This document shows positions 1 to 7,192 of a stretch of DNA of 10,402 nt, one piece after another. Made by a program: the position numbers and the translations under genes. Origin of the DNA: Eubacterium sp. (GTDB lineage Bacteria; Bacillota; Clostridia; Lachnospirales; Lachnospiraceae); the NCBI GenBank assembly GCA_024681495.1, contig JAILAS010000217.1, forward strand, positions 1-10,402, in the 5' to 3' direction. The notes under the pieces are model-generated. The model ran no database searches and was not told the origin of the DNA. It saw only the letters and a program-made list of their open reading frames with translations. Every line of letters starts with the position of its first letter. Position 1 is the stretch's first letter.

Positions 1-16
1 ACTTAATCCCTGCAAC

Positions 17-79
17 ATCCCCGGACCGTAGGAAGATTAACCCTTTTGACTGCGTACTTAAGCTCCTACGGCCGGGAAT
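17..79 (-). other. Large imperfect hairpin immediately downstream of tadA
   Basis: Read on the minus strand, the arm at 79-64 (ATTCCCGGCCGTAGGA) pairs with the arm at 33-17 (TCCTACGGTCCGGGGAT). This gives 16 base pairs, with one G-U pair and one single-base bulge at position 25, around a 30-nt loop. The structure begins directly after the tadA stop codon. No T-tract follows, so it is not a classic intrinsic terminator. It may be a 3'-end processing or stabilising structure, or part of a structured RNA cut by the window edge. In many Firmicutes the SRP RNA gene lies beyond tadA, but I see no SRP signature in these bases. Confidence 0.45.
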
Positions 80-577
80 CTATGATTCCTCCGCGCGAGG
101 CCTCTTAAGCCCCCGCCTCAGATCGCGGAAAAAAGACTTCATCATCGTGGAGCACTCCTCGCCCAGGACGCCGGTCTCCATCTCCACCTGATGATTGAAC
201 CCCTTGTTCTGCAACAGGTTAAGGACCGACCCGCAGCACCCGGCCTTGGGATTCATCGCCCCGATTACCACGCGGTCAATCCGGGCCTGGACTATCGCGC
301 CGGCGCACATCTGGCATGGCTCTAAGGTCACGTATAAGGTGGCGCCTTCCAGCCGCCAATCCCCCATCTTCTTACACGCCTTCTTTATGGCGATGAGCTC
401 CGCGTGGGAAAGCGTGTTTCCGTCCGTAACGCGCCTGTTATAGCCGCGGGCGATGATTTTCCCATCCACCACAATGACGCATCCTATCGGAACCTCGTCT
501 ATGGCGCGGGCCTTCTTCGCCTGCTTTATGGCTTCCTTCATGTACTTTTCGTCTTCTGTCATTTTAGGTGAATTCAT
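80..577 (-). CDS. tadA: tRNA-specific adenosine deaminase TadA
   Basis: Cytoplasmic zinc enzyme that deaminates adenosine 34 to inosine in the anticodon of tRNA-Arg(ACG), allowing wobble decoding. The 165-residue protein carries the deaminase signature: HAE at residues 58-60 (zinc ligand His and proton-shuttle Glu) and PCxxC at 87-91 (the two Cys zinc ligands). The length suits the family, with a basic C-terminal tail. ATG at 577 has an AGGA about 10 nt upstream. An internal ATG at 562 begins with TEDEKYMKEA, which resembles the usual family N-terminus, but it lacks an SD, so either could be used. The gene is divergent from the GNAT gene, with almost no intergenic space, so its promoter must lie inside that gene. 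Function is secure by motif; the start is less so. Confidence 0.95.
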   Translation of the reverse strand: MNSPKMTEDEKYMKEAIKQAKKARAIDEVPIGCVIVVDGKIIARGYNRRVTDGNTLSHAELIAIKKACKKMGDWRLEGATLYVTLEPCQMCAGAIVQARIDRVVIGAMNPKAGCCGSVLNLLQNKGFNHQVEMETGVLGEECSTMMKSFFRDLRRGLKRPRAEES

Positions 578-592
578 GCTATATTATTCCTA
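577..592 (+). promoter_or_regulatory. Putative extended -10 promoter giving a leaderless GNAT transcript
   Basis: TGCTATATT at 577-585 matches an extended -10 element (TGn plus TATATT). A weak -35 candidate, CTGTCA at 556-561, lies 18 bp upstream. Initiation about 7 nt after the -10 would fall at or next to the ATG at 592, which has no SD sequence. A leaderless mRNA is therefore plausible. This is a sequence-based inference only. Confidence 0.4.
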
Positions 593-1182
593 TGAAGCTG
601 GAATATATTACTAACAATTTGATTCTGCGCGTGGAAAACGGCCGATCGGCACAGGATGTCATCGACTTTTTCAAGCGCAATAAAGACCACTTCGCATCCA
701 GCGAGGCTGCCCACTCTAACTCCTTCTACACGGTCCCCTTCATGAGGACCATCCTCGACAAGGAGTACCAGCTGGCGACCCGCATGGAGTCCGTGCGCTT
801 CTGGCTCTACGAGAAGGTCTGTCCGGACTACATAATCGGCACCATATCCTTCAACGGAATAACGGGCTATCCGTTCTCCCGCTGCGAGGTCGGCTACCGC
901 ATGGACAAAGACTACGTCGGCCGCGGCTACGCCTACGAGGCGCTTTCGTTCGCCTCGGAAGTCCTCGCCGAGGATCTTTCCATCCACCGGATGGAGGCCC
1001 ACATCCAGCCCGAAAACCTTCGATCCATCCACCTCATAGAGCGCCTCGGCTTCGAATACGAGGGACTCTGCAAGCGCTACGCCCACATTCAGGGCACGTG
1101 GAAAGATCACTATCTATACGCCAGAGTTTTTCCTGACTCCCATGCCGCTAAAAACATTAGAAAGGGCAGCGAATCTGTCTAA
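592..1182 (+). CDS. GNAT family N-acetyltransferase, RimJ/RimL-like
   Basis: Cytoplasmic acetyl-CoA-dependent acetyltransferase of about 196 residues. The acetyl-CoA-binding motif A is visible as VGRGYA at 109-114. It is followed by the RimJ/RimL-type region with HRMEAHIQPEN (132-142) and LIERLGFEYEG (148-158), then a GTWKDHYLYARVF end. Such proteins acetylate ribosomal-protein N-termini or small molecules; the substrate here is unknown. I chose ATG at 592 because conserved sequence starts there. An upstream in-frame GTG at 568 would overlap tadA and has no SD. Neither start has an SD. The conserved fold ends near 1125, and the last ~16 residues are encoded opposite the 3' end of rsmA. The gene thus appears to read through into its convergent neighbour. 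Confidence 0.85.
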   Translation: MKLEYITNNLILRVENGRSAQDVIDFFKRNKDHFASSEAAHSNSFYTVPFMRTILDKEYQLATRMESVRFWLYEKVCPDYIIGTISFNGITGYPFSRCEVGYRMDKDYVGRGYAYEALSFASEVLAEDLSIHRMEAHIQPENLRSIHLIERLGFEYEGLCKRYAHIQGTWKDHYLYARVFPDSHAAKNIRKGSESV

Positions 1183-2001
1183 TCCCCAGACCTCACCCCT
1201 GACGGTCGCAGACTCGCCCAGAGATGTGATCGCACTCTCGATCTCCTCCTTGGAGAGGCCCAGCCCCGCCCCGTGCGCAATGCCGTTGACCAGGGTCTTC
1301 CTGCGCTGGTTAAACGAAGCGCGGATGATGGCGAACATGAGCTCCTCATCCTCGACCTGCACCGGTGGCTCGCTCCTCCTGCGGAGGTTTATCACGCTCG
1401 AAGACACCTTCGGCCTCGGAGTGAAGCACTCCGGCGGCACGTCTATCTCTATCGACGCCTCGGCGTAGTAGCTGACGGCGAGGGATATCGCTCCGCACTC
1501 CTTCGATCCGGGCTCGGCCACGAACCGCTCTGCCACCTCCTTTTGAACCATCACCGTGATGGACTCAATCGGCAGACTCGCCTCCAGGAGCGATGTCACT
1601 ATCGGCGTGGTTATGTAGTAGGGGAGATTCGCCACCACCCGAAACGCTCCACCTTCGGGCGTCCGGTCGGCGATCTCCTTGAGATCCGTCTTTAATATGT
1701 CTCCCTGTATGAGCTCCACATTGTCATAAGGAGAAAGAACCTCTTCCAGGTGCGGAATAAGGCTCTTATCTATCTCTACGGCAGTGACCTTCCCCGCGCT
1801 CTCGCACAGCCGCCCCGTCATGGCTCCCAGCCCCGGCCCTATCTCCAGCACATGGTCGTTGGGGCCGATTCCGGCGCACTCCACGATTCCGTCCAATATG
1901 GCGGCATCCTTAAGAAAGTTCTGTCCGTATTTCTTTTTGGCGCGGACCCTGTTCTCAGGCGATCCCGTAGAACTTCCGCGCGTTTTCTTCTGTCTTTTCA
2001 A
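1114..2001 (-). CDS. rsmA: 16S rRNA dimethyladenosine transferase RsmA (KsgA)
   Basis: Dimethylates A1518 and A1519 in helix 45 of 16S rRNA using S-adenosylmethionine, a late step in 30S subunit maturation. The 295-residue protein shows the family entry motif KKYGQNFL (23-30), SAM motif I LEIGPGLG (52-59), acidic residues E76 and D101 of the next motifs, catalytic NLPY at 125-128, and FTPRPKVSSSVI near the C-terminal domain. The start is TTG at 2001, preceded by GGGAGGAAATAA. No other start lies upstream of the conserved region, so TTG is well supported. The gene overlaps the end of tatD by 47 bp, suggesting translational coupling. Its 3' end overlaps the convergent GNAT gene by 69 bp, and no terminator is visible. 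An rnmV gene, often located between tatD and rsmA in Firmicutes, is absent. Confidence 0.96.
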   Translation of the reverse strand: MKRQKKTRGSSTGSPENRVRAKKKYGQNFLKDAAILDGIVECAGIGPNDHVLEIGPGLGAMTGRLCESAGKVTAVEIDKSLIPHLEEVLSPYDNVELIQGDILKTDLKEIADRTPEGGAFRVVANLPYYITTPIVTSLLEASLPIESITVMVQKEVAERFVAEPGSKECGAISLAVSYYAEASIEIDVPPECFTPRPKVSSSVINLRRRSEPPVQVEDEELMFAIIRASFNQRRKTLVNGIAHGAGLGLSKEEIESAITSLGESATVRGEVWGLDRFAALSNVFSGMGVRKNSGV

Positions 2002-2731
2002 TTATTTCCTCCCGGGATATTCCCCGAAGCCCCGCAATCTCATCGACCACGTGAGCTATAAGGGCGGAATTGTTTCTCCTGCCTCTGAAGGGTTCGGGCG
2101 CCAGATACGGGCAATCCGTCTCGAGCAGCAATCTGTCCATCGGTATGTCCTTAGCCACTTCCTTAAGCTTCTTCGCCTTCTTGAAGGTGACCACGCCCCC
2201 GATGCCAATGTGGCAGCCGAGCTTAATGAAGTCCGCCGCCATCTCCGGGGAATAGGAGTAGCAATGCACCACCACCGGCACATCGGAACCGGCCATCATC
2301 TCCTTAAGCATCTCATAGGTCTCCTGTGCTGCCTCGCGGGAATGAATAATAACGCTCATCCCCTCCTCCTTAGCCAGCTCGAACTGCCTGCGGAACCAGT
2401 AGCGCTGCTTGTCGCGCACCGCCTCGTCCTTCTCCCAATAGAAGTCCAGGCCGATTTCCCCCAGGGCCACCACCTTGTCGTCGTGAAGGTGGGACCTGAG
2501 CCAGCCGAAGGTCTCCTCGTTCAGGCAGGCGATGTCCGACGGATGCACGCCCAAAGCGGCATATATAAAGTCGTATTTGCGACTGAGGTCCAGGGAGTTT
2601 TGGCTGCTCTGTATGTCGCAGCCCACGTTCACCACTGTCCCTACGCCCGCCTCCGCGAGCGAGGCCAGAAGCTCGTCCCTGTCCTCATCGAATTTCGAAT
2701 CATCGTAATGTGCGTGAGTATCGAAGATCAA
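1955..2731 (-). CDS. tatD: TatD family metal-dependent DNase
   Basis: Cytoplasmic amidohydrolase-fold (TIM-barrel) nuclease; family members act as Mg-dependent 3'-5' exonucleases on DNA or RNA and in DNA repair. At 258 residues it has the usual length. Metal ligands visible in order are HAH (H6, H8), GEIGLD (E92), IIHSREA (H130), VVHCYS (H156) and LLETDCPYLAP (D206). The start is TTG at 2731, directly after the metG TGA stop (2734-2732), with GGAGG (2744-2740) and an 8-nt spacer. The downstream end overlaps rsmA by 47 bp. The tight packing with metG and rsmA indicates one operon, a common arrangement in Firmicutes. The exact physiological substrate cannot be read from the sequence. Confidence 0.94.
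   Translation of the reverse strand: MIFDTHAHYDDSKFDEDRDELLASLAEAGVGTVVNVGCDIQSSQNSLDLSRKYDFIYAALGVHPSDIACLNEETFGWLRSHLHDDKVVALGEIGLDFYWEKDEAVRDKQRYWFRRQFELAKEEGMSVIIHSREAAQETYEMLKEMMAGSDVPVVVHCYSYSPEMAADFIKLGCHIGIGGVVTFKKAKKLKEVAKDIPMDRLLLETDCPYLAPEPFRGRRNNSALIAHVVDEIAGLRGISREEIIEKTEENARKFYGIA
1999..2013 (-). promoter_or_regulatory. Strong SD and TTG start of rsmA inside tatD
   Basis: On the minus strand GGAGG (2012-2008) is followed by a 6-nt spacer and TTG (2001-1999). This site lies within the last codons of tatD and fixes the rsmA start. There is no ATG or GTG in that frame before the conserved KYGQNF motif. Confidence 0.8.
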
Positions 2732-2744
2732 TCACATTACCTCC
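2729..2744 (-). promoter_or_regulatory. SD and TTG start of tatD overlapping the metG end
   Basis: GGAGG (2744-2740) lies within the last metG codons. The metG stop TGA (2734-2732) abuts the tatD TTG (2731-2729). This arrangement favours termination-reinitiation coupling between metG and tatD. Confidence 0.75.
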
Positions 2745-4681
2745 GCTCCGTTGGGCATATCCTTCTCGGGCGTCATGAGGGAGAGGTTTCCATCCTCGTC
2801 CTCTGCGCAAAGGAGCATTCCCTCGGACTTAACACCCGCGAGGGTGGCGGGCTTGAGGTTCGTGAGAACCAGAACCTTCTTTCCGGGCATCTCCTCGGCG
2901 GAGTAGTACTTCTTAATGCCGGATACAATCTGCAGCGTCTTCGAGCCCACCTTGACCTGTGAGCAGAGGAGTTTCTTCGACTTGGGAACCTCCTCGCAGG
3001 AGATAATCTCTCCGATGCGGAACTGCAGCTTCTCGAAGTCTCCGTACTCGATCATGTCCTTCTCGGGCACATCGATTCCGTCCTCTGCCTGAGGCTCCTC
3101 GTCCGCTGCGGGCATCATGGCCTCGACCTTGGCAAGCACCTCGTCCAGATCCTTACGAGCGAAGAGAATCTCGGGCTTCTCCACGACCTTGGTGCCGCTC
3201 TTGTAAAGACCGAACTTGCCAAGGTCGTCGAACTCGCGGCGCTTCTCGTTAATCTGCTCTAAGATCTTATCCGCGGTGCCGGGCATGGCGGGGCCGATGA
3301 GGGTAGCTCCGATGGCGATGCTCTCTATCAGGTTATAGAGAACCGTCTGGAGCCTTGCCTTCTTCGCCTCGTCCTTGGCCAGAAGCCAGGGCTCGGTCTC
3401 GTCGATGTATTTATTGCATCTCTTGAAGAGGTTCATGACCTCGGAGATGGAGTCTGCCACATGATATGTGTCGAGCTTGTCGGCCGCCCTCTCGGCGGTT
3501 GACATAACAACAGCCTTCAGATCGTCGTCCACGGCCTCTGCCACGTCGCCGTCGGTCACCACGCCGCCGAAGTACTTGTTCGACATGGTGATGGTCCTGT
3601 TCACCAGGTTGCCCAGAGTATTGGCGAGGTCGGAATTGAATCTCTCCACCATGAGCTCCCAGGAGATGACGCCGTCGTTCTCGTAGGGCATCTCGTGAAG
3701 GACGAAGTACCTTACGGCATCCACGCCGAAGATGTCTACCATATCATCGGCGTATAACACATTGCCGGCCGATTTGGACATCTTTCCGCCCGCCTGGAGC
3801 AGCCAGGGATGGCCAAACACCTTATAGGGCAGGGGCTCACCGAGCGCCATCAGGAAGATGGGCCAGTAGATGGTGTGGAACCTGACGATATCCTTACCGA
3901 TGAGGTGAAGGTCAGCGGGCCAGTTCTTCTTATAGAAATCGGACGAACCGTCGGGGTCGTATCCGACCTTGGTAATATAGTTCGTGAGCGCATCAAGCCA
4001 GACGTATACGGTATGGTCGGGATCGAAGGTAACGGGGATCCCCCACTTGATGGAGGTCCTCGATACGCAAAGGTCCTTAAGGCCGGGCTTGAGGAAGTTA
4101 TTTACCATCTCGTTCTTTCTGGATACGGGCTGAATGAACTCGGGATGCTCGTCGTAGTACTTCATCAGGCGGTCTGCGTACTTGCTCATCTTGAAGAAGT
4201 ATGCCTCCTCCTGTGCGGGCTTCACCTCTCTGCCGCAGTCGGGGCACTTACCGTCCACCAGCTGGGAGGGGGTCCAGAACGACTCGCAGGGAGTGCAGTA
4301 CATTCCCTCATACTTACTCTTGTAGATGTCTCCCTGATCGTAAAGCTTCTTGAAGATCTTCTGAACGCACTCCACATGATCCTCATCGGTGGTACGCATG
4401 AAGGTGTCATAGGATGTGTCCATGAGGTCCCAGATTCTCTTCACCTCTCCGGCGACGGAATCCACGAACTCCTTGGGAGTAACTCCCGCCTCGGCCGACT
4501 TCTGCTCTACCTTCTGTCCGTGCTCGTCGGTTCCGGTCTGGAAGTGCACGTCGTATCCCTCCAGCCTCTTGAACCTGGCGATGCAGTCCGCCAGAATGAT
4601 CTCATAGGTGTTTCCGATGTGGGGCTTACCGCTCGTGTAAGCGATAGCCGTTGTCATGTAAAATTTTCCCTTGTTTGCCAT
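2732..4681 (-). CDS. metG: Methionyl-tRNA synthetase MetG with C-terminal tRNA-binding domain
   Basis: Class Ia aminoacyl-tRNA synthetase that charges tRNA-Met and initiator tRNA. The 649-residue protein carries the HIGH-type signature HIGN (21-24) in the Rossmann fold. A zinc knuckle follows with CTPC (129-132) and CPDC (146-149), then KMSKS at 300-304, the helical anticodon-binding domain, and a C-terminal OB-fold tRNA-binding domain from about 549 (FEKLQFRIGEI, IVSGIKKYY, NLKPATLAGVKSEGMLL). The domain order and length match the dimeric bacterial form. The start ATG at 4681 has GAGAGGAAG a few bases upstream. It lies 71 bp downstream of the zinc-ribbon gene, with a hairpin in that gap and no room for a separate promoter after the hairpin. 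It is therefore probably transcribed from the upstream promoter by readthrough. Confidence 0.97.
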   Translation of the reverse strand: MANKGKFYMTTAIAYTSGKPHIGNTYEIILADCIARFKRLEGYDVHFQTGTDEHGQKVEQKSAEAGVTPKEFVDSVAGEVKRIWDLMDTSYDTFMRTTDEDHVECVQKIFKKLYDQGDIYKSKYEGMYCTPCESFWTPSQLVDGKCPDCGREVKPAQEEAYFFKMSKYADRLMKYYDEHPEFIQPVSRKNEMVNNFLKPGLKDLCVSRTSIKWGIPVTFDPDHTVYVWLDALTNYITKVGYDPDGSSDFYKKNWPADLHLIGKDIVRFHTIYWPIFLMALGEPLPYKVFGHPWLLQAGGKMSKSAGNVLYADDMVDIFGVDAVRYFVLHEMPYENDGVISWELMVERFNSDLANTLGNLVNRTITMSNKYFGGVVTDGDVAEAVDDDLKAVVMSTAERAADKLDTYHVADSISEVMNLFKRCNKYIDETEPWLLAKDEAKKARLQTVLYNLIESIAIGATLIGPAMPGTADKILEQINEKRREFDDLGKFGLYKSGTKVVEKPEILFARKDLDEVLAKVEAMMPAADEEPQAEDGIDVPEKDMIEYGDFEKLQFRIGEIISCEEVPKSKKLLCSQVKVGSKTLQIVSGIKKYYSAEEMPGKKVLVLTNLKPATLAGVKSEGMLLCAEDEDGNLSLMTPEKDMPNGAEVM

Positions 4682-4716
4682 AGCTTCCTCTCACTCTTGT
4701 TTTTGACTCACGTAAA

Positions 4717-4746
4717 GCGCCGGACCTCCGCTGGGAGATTCGGCGC
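4717..4746 (-). terminator. GC-rich hairpin between the zinc-ribbon gene and metG (terminator or attenuator)
   Basis: Arms at 4746-4734 and 4729-4717 (GCGCCGAATCTCC with GGAGGTCCGGCGC on the minus strand) pair at 12 of 13 positions, including one G-U pair, around a 4-nt loop. It starts 6 nt past the upstream stop codon. Only TTTACG follows, so termination would be leaky. It may lower or regulate metG expression relative to the first gene, or protect the 3' end of the first message. Confidence 0.55.
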
Positions 4747-4752
4747 CTTGAA

Positions 4753-5112
4753 TTAGTCTTCTTTATCTATCTTCTCGCCGCAGTGGGGGCAAAATGTCGA
4801 ACCGGCACTTACTTCCTTCCCACAGGATGAACACTTGGTCGAACCTTTGATGATGGCCAGATCGTCCTTCAGCTCATCTATCTCCTCGTAGGTTCTCTTT
4901 ATGAGGAAGACCTCCTCATACTCAGTGGAATCCTTATCCTTCTCCTGCTCGTATACCAGCCTGCCGATCTCGGCCAGCTGTCTTTGTATGAAATCCTCTT
5001 TGCTTCGGATTTCCATGTTAATCTTGGCTGTATCCTTCATATCGGTAGCCTTCTCGACTACAGCCTTCCCCGCAACGCTAACCTGTCTGGCTACATCGTT
5101 TAAAATGTCCAT
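4753..5112 (-). CDS. Small coiled-coil protein with C-terminal zinc ribbon
   Basis: A 119-residue, probably cytoplasmic protein of unknown function. Residues ~1-90 are charged and rich in heptad-like Leu/Ile/Glu/Lys, predicted helical or coiled coil. The C-terminus holds two CxxC knuckles, CSSC at 94-97 and CPHC at 108-111, forming a zinc ribbon of the type found in many small Firmicutes proteins. I prefer ATG at 5112, with AAAGG about 12 nt upstream. In-frame TTG (5124) and GTG (5121) lie closer to that SD, too close for normal use. It is the first gene after a strong promoter and precedes metG, so it is probably the leader gene of the operon. No specific role in translation can be claimed from sequence. 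Confidence 0.85.
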   Translation of the reverse strand: MDILNDVARQVSVAGKAVVEKATDMKDTAKINMEIRSKEDFIQRQLAEIGRLVYEQEKDKDSTEYEEVFLIKRTYEEIDELKDDLAIIKGSTKCSSCGKEVSAGSTFCPHCGEKIDKED

Positions 5113-5154
5113 ATCTGACACCAACCTTTCTTTTCACCCCAAAGGTACTAGCTA

Positions 5155-5183
5155 ATTATATACCCCGAACCCCTTCTTTTCAA
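5155..5183 (-). promoter_or_regulatory. Sigma-A promoter for the zinc-ribbon/metG/tatD/rsmA operon
   Basis: On the minus strand TTGAAA (5183-5178) and a perfect TATAAT (5160-5155) are separated by exactly 17 bp. Initiation near 5148 gives a leader of about 35 nt before the zinc-ribbon start. This is the only near-consensus promoter I see for the operon. Confidence 0.8.
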
Positions 5184-5187
5184 TAAC

Positions 5188-5207
5188 ACCCTTACTTATT
5201 TAAGGGT
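5188..5207 (-). terminator. Weak hairpin at the end of the first beta-helix gene
   Basis: ACCCTTA (5188-5194) and TAAGGGT (5201-5207) form a perfect 7-bp stem with a 6-nt loop. The loop contains the beta-helix stop codon TAA (5198-5196). No T-tract follows (GTTATTG), so any termination is weak. The downstream metG-operon promoter begins only a few bases further on. Confidence 0.35.
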
Positions 5208-7079
5208 AGAATTGGAAGAACAGTAGGTTTTGGTCTTGCAACTCTTGAACTTATTTCCGGAAGTCTTCTTAACCTTCGACTTCTTCTTCACGCATATTCC
5301 GTACTTGGTGCACTTCTTAAAGGTGTTGCTCAACACCTTGTTTACCGTGGACTTGCCGGTCACGAAGAGCCCAATCTTGGTGGTGGAATTTCCGGATATC
5401 GTATTGCTCTTTATCTTCGTCACCGTCGAAGCTCCCGAAACCTTTACTGCGTTGGACGACGCCGAACCTATCGTATTGGAGTTCAATGCGGTAACCGCGG
5501 ATCCACTGACCAAAATGCCGGTTCCGCCGCACTTCTTGATGGTGTTCTTCTTCAGCGTGTTCACGTTGGATGATGAGAGCTTTATTCCCGGCGACCCGCA
5601 CTTGGTTATGGCGTTGGTCTTTATGGTCGTCGCCTTCGAGTTCGACAGGTAAATTCCCGACGCCTTGTTGCTCTTTAGGGTGTTATCCCTGATCGTGGTC
5701 ACGTTCGAGTGATAGTCCAGCTCTATTCCCTCGGCCGAGCAGCTCTTGATGGTATTGGAATATATGGTCGAGGCCGATCCCAGATACATATAGATGCCCT
5801 CAGTGCCGCAGGAGCTGATGGTGTTCTTGTATATGCTCGTCACGCTTCCGTAGCTTCGGATCGATATTCCGCAGTACTTCGCATCCGAAATCTTATTCGA
5901 ATATATCTTCATGCTCGAGCAGGTGCCGTTTACCACGATAGCCGATCCCTTCACCGTCTTTATCGTGTTGTTGTATATCTTGCTGCTCTTCCAGCAATAC
6001 GGATGAATCGCTATGTTCTCATAGGTCCCGGACTTGCTCACGTTCGTGAACGTGTTTCCGTGGACCACTATCCCCGTATGCGGATACGACGAGGAATACG
6101 TGTGGGATCCGATTCCCTGCACCACTCTATCGAAGGTGCAGCCCACTACCTCCACGTTCTTGCAGCCCAGCGCCTTATATTTGCCCTCGGTGTTGTAATC
6201 GCCGAAGCTGGTGCTGTTTATGTCGATCTGTATCGCCTCGCGGCAGTTGGTTCCGGCGCCGACGCGCTGATTCTTGAACGTGCAGTTCTTTATGGTCACG
6301 CCGTTGACCGCCGCCATCTCCATGATGTGGTTATCGTAGACATTCTGCAGCGTAACATTCTTTATCGTGAGATTCGTCACGTGGGCCATCTGGAAAATGG
6401 GATGCGACACGGTGCATGTCGAACAGTCCCATGTGCCTCCGATGACGGTGATGTTCTCCATGTCGTCATAACCGCTGTAGCCCTCCTCGGGATTTCCCGA
6501 AATCAGGAGCTTGTTGACACTGGTGTTGTCGGCGGTCTTATTGAGCGTACCGTCGTTCGACGCCTTATAGGTGGTTATGGTGCACCCGGTCATATCCAAC
6601 GTCGTGTTGCTGTATATCATAAGCTGATAGCCGTTGGACGTCTTGGGGATGTTGTAAGTGCCGGCCTCCACCTTGATGTAGTAGTACCTCGTCGAAATGT
6701 AATTTTCCCCGGCGTATGCCAGATACGTCCTCATCATGTACCTGAAGCCGTTCTTCGCATAGGTAGCCGCATTACAGAAGTACTCGAGCTCCTCCTCGCC
6801 AAGGGTATAGCTGTAGGTGGACGTGCCGTCGGAATTCTCCGTCACGGTCCACTCCACGTCCTCCGGCATATAGCTTACCTCCGTCGTGCTGCCGGAGGTG
6901 GTGGTCGTCTCTCCGGAGGTAGTTGATACCTCGTCGTCTTTGACCGATGCGACCGTCAATGCGGCGGCCTTCGCATTGTCGGCCGATGAGGCCGACGCCT
7001 GTGCATACAATTCGGCGTTGTTGAAAATCGCGGCAAACAAAACCACGACAACAAGAAATCCTGCTGCCTGTTTCTTCAT
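5196..7079 (-). CDS. Secreted right-handed parallel beta-helix protein (putative polysaccharide-active)
   Basis: Predicted exported protein of 627 residues. ATG at 7079 has an AAGGAG SD and is followed by a clear signal peptide: MKK, hydrophobic GFLVVVVLFAAIF, with likely cleavage after AQA or ASA near residue 30. A short Ser/Thr-rich linker (~50-68) leads into a pectate-lyase-like beta-helix. From ~350 to the end there are about ten coils of ~23 residues with recurring S-N-T-I and G-I turns. Polar clusters H251xxE254, EAIQID (281-286) and GIGSH (H326) recur in the second beta-helix protein of this window and may mark an active site. The last ~45 residues are very Lys- and Cys-rich. No LPxTG or other anchor is seen. 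Enzyme class (lyase or hydrolase) and substrate are unknown. An upstream GTG at 7175 would bury the signal peptide and is unlikely. Confidence 0.88.
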   Translation of the reverse strand: MKKQAAGFLVVVVLFAAIFNNAELYAQASASSADNAKAAALTVASVKDDEVSTTSGETTTTSGSTTEVSYMPEDVEWTVTENSDGTSTYSYTLGEEELEYFCNAATYAKNGFRYMMRTYLAYAGENYISTRYYYIKVEAGTYNIPKTSNGYQLMIYSNTTLDMTGCTITTYKASNDGTLNKTADNTSVNKLLISGNPEEGYSGYDDMENITVIGGTWDCSTCTVSHPIFQMAHVTNLTIKNVTLQNVYDNHIMEMAAVNGVTIKNCTFKNQRVGAGTNCREAIQIDINSTSFGDYNTEGKYKALGCKNVEVVGCTFDRVVQGIGSHTYSSSYPHTGIVVHGNTFTNVSKSGTYENIAIHPYCWKSSKIYNNTIKTVKGSAIVVNGTCSSMKIYSNKISDAKYCGISIRSYGSVTSIYKNTISSCGTEGIYMYLGSASTIYSNTIKSCSAEGIELDYHSNVTTIRDNTLKSNKASGIYLSNSKATTIKTNAITKCGSPGIKLSSSNVNTLKKNTIKKCGGTGILVSGSAVTALNSNTIGSASSNAVKVSGASTVTKIKSNTISGNSTTKIGLFVTGKSTVNKVLSNTFKKCTKYGICVKKKSKVKKTSGNKFKSCKTKTYCSSNSTLK

Positions 7080-7099
7080 GGTATTCTCCTTTTCGAAAC

Positions 7100-7121
7100 C
7101 GCCGTGCCCACTGAGCCGGCG
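7100..7121 (-). other. 5'-leader hairpin ahead of the first beta-helix gene
   Basis: On the minus strand CGCCG (7121-7117) pairs with CGGCG (7104-7100). An inner GCTC/GGGC stem and one bulged A lie inside. The hairpin sits a few bases upstream of the SD (7092-7087) in a leader of roughly 107 nt. It could stabilise the message or modulate translation; I recognise no known riboswitch. Confidence 0.3.
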
Positions 7122-7192
7122 CTTTCCTATATAAACATTTGGTTCGGCGTTCGCTCTCCATAAACTCACGGTCACTCTAAAAATGCCCCTTC

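Noticed and set aside
1..79. SRP RNA gene beside tadA
   Set aside because: The expected SRP tetraloop and Alu-domain sequences are absent in these bases. Only a generic hairpin can be supported.
1784..4756. Long plus-strand open frames (1784-2962, 3809-4756) opposite rsmA, tatD and metG
   Set aside because: All three opposite genes have complete family motifs. These frames show no domain and arise from codon bias of the real genes.
5709..6926. 405-codon plus-strand frame opposite the first beta-helix gene
   Set aside because: The minus strand has a signal peptide, SD, promoter and regular coil repeats. The plus frame is Arg/His/Val-rich without any motif.
7080..7175. N-terminal extension of the first beta-helix gene to a GTG at 7175
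   Set aside because: It would place 32 residues before a clear signal peptide. The ATG at 7079 has a good SD, and the extension lies in the predicted leader.
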